Origin: Deltaproteobacteria bacterium
GTDB lineage: Bacteria > Desulfobacterota > Desulfomonilia > UBA1062
Assembly (NCBI GenBank): GCA_003643935.1
Contig: QMLJ01000096.1
Span: 1-5,762, forward strand
Direction: 5' to 3'
DNA length: 5,762 bases
Positions 1-4,541 of this stretch are shown here, one piece after another. The notes under the pieces are model-generated. The model was not told the origin of the DNA, made no database searches, and saw only the letters and a list, made by a program, of their open reading frames with translations. The translations under genes were made by a program, and so were the position numbers. Position 1 is the first letter of the stretch; the number at the start of each line of letters is the position of its first letter.

Positions 1-48
1 CGCCAAGATGTATCTTAATCTATATATAACCTCTGCAACTTTCCTCAT
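1..48 (-). CDS. 5' end of a minus-strand gene leaving the left edge (hypothetical, partial)
   Basis: Reading leftward from an ATG at 48-46, sixteen codons stay open to the window edge and give MRKVAEVIYRLRYILA, a basic, amphipathic N-terminus typical of a real protein start. A purine-rich GGGGG tract (58-54) lies 5 bases before the ATG and can act as a Shine-Dalgarno. A possible promoter (TTGTTG at 133-128, TATAAA at 111-106, 16-bp spacer) lies upstream. The product cannot be identified from 16 residues. The gene would be divergent from the LifO-like gene at 334. The evidence is the start context and the lack of a stop only, so chance is not excluded. Confidence 0.42.
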   Translation of the reverse strand, partial: MRKVAEVIYRLRYILA

Positions 49-105
49 TAATTCCCCCTACCTGCACTATACAAGAACGTATATAATACTACAGAACACG
101 ACTTA

Positions 106-133
106 TTTATATCCATGCCTCCTATATCAACAA
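106..133 (-). promoter_or_regulatory. Possible sigma-70 promoter for the left-edge gene
   Basis: On the minus strand TTGTTG (133-128) is followed after 16 bp by TATAAA (111-106). Transcription would begin near position 100, about 50 bases before the ATG at 48. AT-rich DNA produces such matches often, so this is weak. Confidence 0.28.
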
Positions 134-143
134 TCTAAAGGTA

Positions 144-160
144 ACAATTCTATCAATTGT
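144..160. promoter_or_regulatory. 17-bp inverted repeat, possible operator
   Basis: ACAATT-ctatc-AATTGT is a perfect 6-bp inverted repeat with a 5-bp centre. Its size and spacing suit a dimeric repressor, and it lies just upstream of the possible minus-strand promoter at 133-106. No regulator gene is visible in the window, and AT-rich palindromes of this size can arise by chance. Confidence 0.3.
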
Positions 161-277
161 GCCTTAATTTATCCAGAAAATCAACATGATAATAACGGCT
201 TAATATCAGGCTCTAACCCGCAGAAACTCAATGATGCTGAAGAGAGCGGACACCATTTATGCAACAAGCCAACTGTA

Positions 278-307
278 TTGACTATGCATTAAATCTTGGA
301 CTATAGT
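278..307 (+). promoter_or_regulatory. Predicted sigma-70 promoter of the LifO-like gene
   Basis: TTGACT (278-283) and TATAGT (302-307) are separated by 18 bp, and each is one or two bases from consensus. Transcription would start near 313-315, leaving a leader of about 20 bases before the ATG at 334. It would also place the alternative TTG start at 310 upstream of the RNA start, which supports the ATG. Confidence 0.5.
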
Positions 308-310
308 AAT

Positions 311-334
311 TGACCTGGGTCAAAACACGGGTCA
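311..334. promoter_or_regulatory. TGACC/GGTCA half-site cluster over the predicted transcription start
   Basis: TGACC (311-315) and GGTCA (318-322) form an inverted repeat with a 2-bp centre. A second GGGTCA (329-334) follows 12 bp after the first GGGTCA (317-322) and runs into the start codon. Three matching half-sites over the predicted +1 and leader could be an operator. The segment has no Shine-Dalgarno, so a structural role in translation is also possible. No cognate regulator is visible. Confidence 0.3.
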
Positions 335-1413
335 TGAGCAGAAATAAGATAAAGTTCTTATATCTCTATCTCGCAATAGCCTTGGCTATATCTATTGCAT
401 TCTGGCTTGCTTACATAGTTAGAGGGCCTAATACTCCCGATTCCGTTGTGTCCATGAAGGGAACAACAAGCTACACCAATCCACCGGCATCTTCCAAACC
501 AAATGCAGGGCATGAGAAGACCGGCCAGGTCAACGGCAATACACTAATGGAATCAACAGGTGGGATCAGCCTTGAAGACACTGCCATTGCTGGTGCACTC
601 AAGGATAAGTACGGGGCAGGTATATTTAACGTGAGGGTCCAGATGTATGCCATGGAAAAGCTCATGGCATACATGAAAACAAGGTATCCTGACAAATGGC
701 AGGAACGTATGTTCAGCATCCTAAGGATTGCCTTTCCAGAGCTGGCGAAAACCATGATAGATAGATTTAAAAGGCTACTTGACTACAAAAACTGGCTACT
801 TGACAACCAGGAGTACTTGAGGTCCCTCTCGCTTAAAGAAAGGCAGGACATGCTCTGGGAAAAGAGGAGAGAAATCTTTGGTAGTGATACTGATCTTATC
901 TGGGCTGAAGAGCTAAAGGCTGAAAAGATCCTAGGTGCCCTTGATACAGTGAGGCGTTCGCAGGATACCAATTTATCGGAGAAACTGTATATTTACAAGG
1001 ATGCCATAGACAAGGCCTATGGAGAAGAGGCAAAGAAATTCATGCAGGAACACGCCCAAGAACTTGTCGGCGCATTCCTTGAGACAGATCCGGTCCAGGA
1101 AGACCTGAGTAGCATGACCCCGGAAGAGCGCGAAGCCAAGCTACAGCAAATACGCAAGGCCCTGGGAATGGACGAGCCCAGTATTGAGAGATGGCGCTCC
1201 CTGGACAGGCTCAGGGATAATATATGGCATGCCGGTGCCAGTTATATGAGAGAGAGGGAAAGCCTTGTCAAGAGTTATAAGGGAGACGATCTGGAAAAAA
1301 GACTGGATGAACTGAGAAAGCACTACTTCGGGAAAGAAGCAGAGACCATAAAGCACGAGGAGGCATCCGGGTTCTTCAGGTTCAAGCAAAGACGTTTATA
1401 TGGCCTGAATTAA
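334..1413 (+). CDS. Membrane-anchored lipase-chaperone-like (LifO-family-like) protein
   Basis: The 359-residue product starts at the ATG at 334. An in-frame TTG at 310 would add 8 residues but lies upstream of the predicted RNA start. A basic start (MSRNKIK) and one hydrophobic helix (about residues 8-29) give an inner-membrane anchor with the rest in the periplasm. A Pro/Ser/Asn-rich linker (about 33-70) leads to a charged, almost wholly helical body. Several segments match my recollection of lipase-specific foldases: KRREIFG (about 177-183) followed by an acidic WAEE, LQQIRKALG (270-278), RWRSLDRLRDNIW (286-298) and LRKHYFG (327-333). LifO proteins wrap around a secreted lipase and fold it in the periplasm. 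The RxxFDY foldase motif near the N-terminus is not evident and no lipase gene is adjacent, so the client is unknown. The next gene has its own promoter. An unrelated helical envelope protein remains possible. Confidence 0.6.
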   Translation: MSRNKIKFLYLYLAIALAISIAFWLAYIVRGPNTPDSVVSMKGTTSYTNPPASSKPNAGHEKTGQVNGNTLMESTGGISLEDTAIAGALKDKYGAGIFNVRVQMYAMEKLMAYMKTRYPDKWQERMFSILRIAFPELAKTMIDRFKRLLDYKNWLLDNQEYLRSLSLKERQDMLWEKRREIFGSDTDLIWAEELKAEKILGALDTVRRSQDTNLSEKLYIYKDAIDKAYGEEAKKFMQEHAQELVGAFLETDPVQEDLSSMTPEEREAKLQQIRKALGMDEPSIERWRSLDRLRDNIWHAGASYMRERESLVKSYKGDDLEKRLDELRKHYFGKEAETIKHEEASGFFRFKQRRLYGLN

Positions 1414-1451
1414 AAGAGAACTGCATCTTTACCTTATCCACCACAAAGTAC

Positions 1452-1481
1452 TTGATAAATTATCCCATGTTTCATTATAAC
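1452..1481 (+). promoter_or_regulatory. Predicted sigma-70 promoter of the DUF302-like gene
   Basis: TTGATA (1452-1457) and TATAAC (1476-1481) are separated by 18 bp in the 101-bp gap between the two plus-strand genes. Transcription would begin near 1488, giving a leader of about 27 bases that contains the Shine-Dalgarno. No clear terminator precedes it, so read-through from the upstream gene is also possible. Confidence 0.5.
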
Positions 1482-1503
1482 AAATTCTTAATACTAATCA
1501 CTC

Positions 1504-1509
1504 GGAGGT
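1504..1509 (+). promoter_or_regulatory. Shine-Dalgarno of the DUF302-like gene
   Basis: GGAGGT ends 5 bases before the ATG at 1515 and fixes that start. Confidence 0.85.
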
Positions 1510-1514
1510 AAAGA

Positions 1515-2405
1515 ATGAGCAGACCATTTCTTAAGATAGGCGAGATCAATGACCCTAAAAGGGACTTCACGGGAACGATAGACTACTTGAGGGACACATT
1601 AGAAAACCTCAAAGGCTTCGAACTAGGTGGAATTCACAGATGGTCATCCCATGCATTCACATTTGAGTTCCATCTCAAGGAACTCTCTCGCGTGGTCATG
1701 GAAACCAGGTGGGAAAATGTCTATGCCTTACCCATGCTTAAGGTCGGCGTGTACGAAGAAGACGGGGCTGTCCATATAAATACAAGGTACCCCTACTATT
1801 TCCTTGAATCTATTGCCGAGGACGTAACAGGGGAGCAGGCGTTAAAGGTCGACAATATCTTCAGCAGGTTCAAGAAGACAGTGATAGACTTTTTCAAGAC
1901 TGCCTCATCTGAGCTTGGCGGGTTCGAGCTTATACACCGACTGGACGGATTCGACATGGACGAGAAGAAGATGGAGTACCTGGGTAGGTTAAAGAAGACC
2001 AAGGACATCTATAGAAAAAGGATAAAATCTGATACCCACGAAGAGGTAGTTGAACTCGCCCACCTGGTAACGAGTAGCTTCGACGAGCTGGAGGGATGGA
2101 AAATCATAGACGTAAGGGACTACAGCTTTGTAAAGGGGGCTGAAAACCTCATACTTATAGAATTCTGCACTCCCAAGTATGCAGGTATGGCCATGGAGAT
2201 GAACAAAAAGTATAACCTTATATTACCTTGCCTTGGATCTGTACGCTCTGAAGAAGGTTATGCCTTCATAAACATGTTCTTGCCCACCTTCATGTTCAAA
2301 CCTCTCTTCTATAGCGTTGATCCAAAGGTGAGGAGGGAGTACAAGGACTTCCCGGAGATAGTAACTGGTATAATAAAGGATACCTGTCTTAAAAAAGTAC
2401 GATAG
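1515..2405 (+). CDS. Tandem DUF302-like repeat protein, function unknown
   Basis: The 296-residue product has no signal peptide or membrane segment and is probably cytosolic. The C-terminal half (about 172-270) has hallmarks I associate with DUF302: an EFCTP segment (216-220), LPC (237-239), then an acidic, Gly-containing turn and a hydrophobic strand ending in FIN. The N-terminal half (about 16-105) repeats this pattern. E51-F52-H53 lines up with E216-F217-C218 and L72-P73-M74 with L237-P238-C239, both at an offset of exactly 165 residues. HIN at 87-89 matches FIN at 251-253 with a one-residue shift. The first copy has therefore lost both cysteines. A charged helical linker (about 110-170) joins the halves. 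DUF302 proteins are small and of uncertain function, so no role is proposed. The strong Shine-Dalgarno and separate promoter suggest independent expression. The gene call is secure; the family call is from memory of the motif pattern. Confidence 0.7.
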   Translation: MSRPFLKIGEINDPKRDFTGTIDYLRDTLENLKGFELGGIHRWSSHAFTFEFHLKELSRVVMETRWENVYALPMLKVGVYEEDGAVHINTRYPYYFLESIAEDVTGEQALKVDNIFSRFKKTVIDFFKTASSELGGFELIHRLDGFDMDEKKMEYLGRLKKTKDIYRKRIKSDTHEEVVELAHLVTSSFDELEGWKIIDVRDYSFVKGAENLILIEFCTPKYAGMAMEMNKKYNLILPCLGSVRSEEGYAFINMFLPTFMFKPLFYSVDPKVRREYKDFPEIVTGIIKDTCLKKVR

Positions 2406-2415
2406 GTGATGTCAT

Positions 2416-2442
2416 GCCTGGCCTCACCGGTTGAGACCAGGC
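2416..2442 (+). terminator. Hairpin after the DUF302-like gene, possible terminator
   Basis: GCCTGG (2416-2421) pairs with CCAGGC (2437-2442), and after a C/A mismatch CTCA (2423-2426) pairs with TGAG (2432-2435) around a 5-base loop. It begins 11 bases after the stop codon. The downstream sequence is AT-rich but has no proper T run, so intrinsic termination is uncertain. Confidence 0.45.
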
Positions 2443-2509
2443 CAACTATAAATTCTTCTGCGCGACCTAAAAGGTACTGATGAAAAAGGCACCGTGTGCA
2501 TTGGACGTA

Positions 2510-2545
2510 CCTGATGCGGGCTCACCATGTAGCGGCTGCATCAGG
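2510..2545 (-). terminator. Long hairpin overlapping the stop of the LarA-like gene
   Basis: CCTGATGC (2510-2517) is a perfect inverted repeat of GCATCAGG (2538-2545). Inside it GCT (2520-2522) can pair with AGC (2531-2533). The right arm contains the TGA stop of the minus-strand gene (2543-2541). No T run follows on either strand. It may end or protect the 3' end of the transcript, or help separate the two convergent genes. Confidence 0.4.
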
Positions 2546-3770
2546 CCCTGAAGTACTGCATGGTGCCATCCGGTACAACGACTGCTTTACCTCCATCTGG
2601 AAACGCGTCTGATATTATCTTCAGCACATCATCCCATGTTGTAACAAACTCGACCTCTCTTGGGTCAACAAACCAGTCAGTGCTTGTCCTGTCCGGGTAT
2701 TCCGTAAAGACAACCAGCTTTATGCTCTCCAGGAACTTTTCCTTGTACTGGTAGCGCTTACCACCGTAACGTTTTCCAAAGCTCCTGAAAAGATAATGGG
2801 TTATCTGACCTTCAGGTGCATTGTACACAAATACGACTATCGCCTTTTCAATCTTTATGCAGGAAAGCGCTATCAGTCCGGCTATAGCCATCTCGTTCGC
2901 CTTGCCATACGCATTGACAATGGCAACATCGTTACCAACCGACGGCGGGGTTGCGTAATGGTCAATGGCATAGCTGCAACCTTCCAGGTACTCTGCCGTG
3001 GGATCACCTGCAAAGAGCTTGCAGATGTCACCCTGCAGGTTGAATATAGCATCTACCTTGAAATCCAGTTTACCTATCACCACGGCCTCTGAGAAGTCCT
3101 TATTCATAAGGTTACCCTTGTAATTTCCAAGACCAAGGTGTTCTGCGTTCCTTTCCTCAACCACTGTATGGAAATAGGTTATTGCATCTATGTGAGAGAT
3201 ACCTGGCAGAATTATCTTGCCACCCCCGCCAAAACCGGTTTGTACATGGGGCGAGATACCACCTATGCCTATCCTCAAATCACAGTTCAGGTACTCGTTG
3301 TTAAGCTTTATTGGCGTGCCCTGGGATGTGACACCCACTTGCGTGCAGTTCTCGTAACAATTATGGTTATATACAGGATAATTTCTTACGATGTCGTCTC
3401 CAAGCTTTTTTCTCAGCATGTTCATGTCATGCGCACCGTGTGCCCCCAGTGCGCAGATAAACCTTACCTGATCATCCACCACCCCTGCTGCGTGGAGTTC
3501 ATCAAGTATGTGCAATGCAATCTCGCCCACGGGTGTAATCCTTGTGAAATCGTCGAATATAATGGCTACTTCCTTGCTACCCCGGGCAAGTTCGCGAAGC
3601 GGCTCAGTCCCGATGGGATTCCTCAAGGAAGAAACTATCTCACTATCTGTGAGTGGTTTCTTGTCTGCCCCCCTGGGCAGGAGATAGTCTACCTTCCAGT
3701 TGTCAGGGAAGTTTATATCTAAACTTTTTCTACCATACCACCGTAACTGCGGCAGAGAAAACTGTTTCAT
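2541..3770 (-). CDS. LarA-like nickel-pincer (DUF2088) racemase/epimerase-family protein
   Basis: The 409-residue product has full LarA-family length and no signal peptide. The N-terminal domain carries DDFTRITP (73-80) and the GAHGAHD histidine motif (H111). The cofactor region follows: PH (H175), then a glycine-rich stretch ending in K185, then H201. The H-to-K distance of 10 and K-to-H distance of 16 equal those of H174, K184 and H200 in Lactobacillus plantarum LarA, where Lys binds the nickel-pincer nucleotide and His ligates nickel. LarA racemizes lactate, and relatives act on other 2-hydroxy acids. The substrate-side PLDQN motif of true LarA is replaced by YGKANE (288-293), so lactate is doubtful and the substrate is unknown. 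No larB, larC or larE cofactor gene lies nearby. The start is fixed by AGGAGGAGGT just upstream. An amidohydrolase relic lies upstream on the same strand. The family call is firm; the reaction is inferred. Confidence 0.88.
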   Translation of the reverse strand: MKQFSLPQLRWYGRKSLDINFPDNWKVDYLLPRGADKKPLTDSEIVSSLRNPIGTEPLRELARGSKEVAIIFDDFTRITPVGEIALHILDELHAAGVVDDQVRFICALGAHGAHDMNMLRKKLGDDIVRNYPVYNHNCYENCTQVGVTSQGTPIKLNNEYLNCDLRIGIGGISPHVQTGFGGGGKIILPGISHIDAITYFHTVVEERNAEHLGLGNYKGNLMNKDFSEAVVIGKLDFKVDAIFNLQGDICKLFAGDPTAEYLEGCSYAIDHYATPPSVGNDVAIVNAYGKANEMAIAGLIALSCIKIEKAIVVFVYNAPEGQITHYLFRSFGKRYGGKRYQYKEKFLESIKLVVFTEYPDRTSTDWFVDPREVEFVTTWDDVLKIISDAFPDGGKAVVVPDGTMQYFRA

Positions 3771-3773
3771 AAG

Positions 3774-3783
3774 ACCTCCTCCT
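3774..3783 (-). promoter_or_regulatory. Strong Shine-Dalgarno of the LarA-like gene
   Basis: On the minus strand AGGAGGAGGT (3783-3774) offers two overlapping anti-SD matches, 7 and 4 bases from the ATG at 3770. It fixes the start. Confidence 0.9.
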
Positions 3784-3811
3784 TTGCATATACCCCGGAT
3801 GTTAAATTAAG

Positions 3812-3840
3812 ATAATACAGTGTTAGAAGTATAATAACAA
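3812..3840 (-). promoter_or_regulatory. Predicted sigma-70 promoter of the LarA-like gene
   Basis: On the minus strand TTGTTA (3840-3835) and TATTAT (3817-3812) are separated by 17 bp. Transcription would begin near 3805 and give a leader of about 35 bases. It lies between the amidohydrolase relic and the gene, so expression need not depend on the relic's former promoter. Confidence 0.5.
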
Positions 3841-3884
3841 ACTAATATACAAGCGCCAAGTCTCTTTCTTGATTAAGGTCTTTT

Positions 3885-4085
3885 TTAGGGGTAAGTCTCA
3901 ATACTGCCCTTCATAAGTCTCTCATCCCTGAGCACTAGTTTGACATTCTTTACTGTCTCTATGTCTTCCATAGAATTACCTTCTATAACAACCAGGTCGG
4001 AGAGCTTTTCTTTCTTTATGCTCCCAATGCTGTCTGTTATGCTCAGAGTTTCTGTATCACGCGACGTCGTTATAGAGGCATGTCG
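3885..4085 (-). pseudogene. Decayed C-terminus of an amidohydrolase
   Basis: Minus-strand translation from 4085 to the TAA at 3887-3885 gives a 66-residue tail with no start codon at its head. It contains SIGSIKKEKLSDLVVIEGN, then DIETVKNVKLVLRDERL. This is the C-terminal signature of imidazolonepropionase-like and related metal-dependent amidohydrolases, usually seen as GSIEKGKLADLVVLDGNPLEDI then NIRNVKLVIKDG. Only the last part remains: the metal-binding barrel of roughly 300 or more residues is absent, and the frame is stopped upstream by TAA at 4088-4086, inside a 16-bp tandem duplication. The conserved tail suggests fairly recent decay. The relic lies just upstream of the LarA-like gene on the same strand. 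I am confident of the family, not of the subfamily or substrate. Confidence 0.8.
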
Positions 4086-4097
4086 TTATAGAGGCAA
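4066..4097. repeat. 16-bp tandem duplication
   Basis: GTCGTTATAGAGGCAT (4066-4081) is followed directly by GTCGTTATAGAGGCAA (4082-4097), so 15 of 16 bases are identical. A 16-bp gain is not a multiple of three. On the minus strand the proximal copy reads in frame with the amidohydrolase tail, while the distal copy is shifted and supplies the in-frame TAA at 4088-4086. Confidence 0.9.
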
Positions 4098-4161
4098 TGA
4101 GGAAAGAACTCTACAAAAGTGAACCACCATTGTGGGAGAACGTACATACCTAAGGTACATC

Positions 4162-4190
4162 TTGAAAATATAACACCATCCTGCTATATA
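4162..4190 (+). promoter_or_regulatory. Extended -10 promoter of the FmdB-family gene, probably leaderless
   Basis: TTGAAA (4162-4167) is followed after 17 bp by TATATA (4185-4190), with a TG at 4182-4183 forming an extended -10. An overlapping TATACT lies at 4187-4192. The transcription start is expected 6-8 bases after the -10, at about 4196-4198, which is the ATG itself (4197). No Shine-Dalgarno precedes that ATG. Confidence 0.6.
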
Positions 4191-4196
4191 CTAAGC

Positions 4197-4541
4197 ATGC
4201 CTATATACGAGTACAGATGCTCTGAGTGTGGAAGCATTACAACAGAGTTTGTACAGGGATTTAATGACCCCGAGGGTCTAACATGCAAGGTTTGTGGGTC
4301 CAGGAAGCTAAAGAGGATGGTCTCCAAGGTAAACTCTATATCCTCCCAAGAGGAAAGACTTGAATCCTATAACCCTCTTGCCAGGCATGACGATAGCTTC
4401 TACAGGGATACCAGAAACATAGGCCTTCACGCAGAGTACATGCTGAAGAAGGCTGGCATTAAACCTACCGAAGACTTCAAGTCAAAGCTGGAGAAGGTAC
4501 GCACTGACCCATCAAGCGTGATAAAGGATTACGAGGGCTAG
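4197..4541 (+). CDS. FmdB-family zinc-ribbon regulatory-type protein
   Basis: The 114-residue product begins MPIYEYRC, the standard start of FmdB/CxxC_CxxC_SSSS proteins. The two zinc knuckles are C8-x2-C11 and C30-x2-C33, followed by the usual basic KRMVSK segment (39-44). The C-terminal extension (about 60-114) contains DTRNIG and a helix YMLKKAGI, a form seen in longer family members. FmdB was named as a putative regulator beside formamidase genes; most homologs have no proven role. The open frame reaches back to a TTG-type start at 4119, but those 26 extra residues resemble nothing and the family motif starts at 4197. There is no Shine-Dalgarno, and the promoter places the RNA start at the ATG. 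The stop overlaps the stop of the convergent kinase gene by 4 bases. Confidence 0.88.
   Translation: MPIYEYRCSECGSITTEFVQGFNDPEGLTCKVCGSRKLKRMVSKVNSISSQEERLESYNPLARHDDSFYRDTRNIGLHAEYMLKKAGIKPTEDFKSKLEKVRTDPSSVIKDYEG

Larger units (their letters stand above)
49..333. other. AT-rich divergent intergenic region
   Basis: This stretch has no convincing gene. A 94-codon plus-strand open frame (8-292) runs through it but has no ribosome binding site, an odd composition rich in Tyr, Asn, His and Leu, and no recognisable motif, so I treat it as non-coding. The region holds a perfect 6-bp inverted repeat at 144-160, candidate promoters facing both ways, and an isolated plus-strand TATAAT at 82-87 with no good -35 partner. 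Positions 190-270 are less AT-rich and could be old coding or mobile-element debris, but I could not match them to anything. Confidence 0.6.

Noticed and set aside
190..270. Possible transposon end or gene debris
   Set aside because: Its base composition differs slightly from its flanks, but I found no terminal repeats, no target duplication and no recognisable protein in either strand.
8..292. 94-codon plus-strand open frame
   Set aside because: There is no ribosome binding site, the composition is what AT-rich non-coding DNA gives, no motif is seen, and it conflicts with a more plausible minus-strand start at 48.
310..333. TTG start adding 8 residues to the LifO-like protein
   Set aside because: It lies at or upstream of the predicted transcription start, has no Shine-Dalgarno, and the ATG at 334 gives a normal signal-anchor N-terminus.
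2796..3092. 98-codon plus-strand open frame
   Set aside because: It is antisense to the LarA-like gene, with no Shine-Dalgarno and no recognisable motif.
3138..3722. 194-codon plus-strand open frame
   Set aside because: It lies wholly antisense to the LarA-like gene, whose motifs are unmistakable. Its Cys/His/Tyr-rich composition is typical of an antisense shadow.
3940..4122. 60-codon plus-strand open frame
   Set aside because: It is antisense to the amidohydrolase relic, starts with TTG without a ribosome binding site, and has Ser/Phe/Met-rich shadow composition.
4147..4157. Near-palindrome TACCTAAGGTA upstream of the FmdB-family promoter
   Set aside because: The arms are only 4 bp and it lies upstream of the -35, so it is too weak to call an operator.
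4119..4196. 26-residue N-terminal extension of the FmdB-family protein
   Set aside because: The family begins at MPIYEYRC, the extension contains the promoter, and there is no ribosome binding site at 4119.
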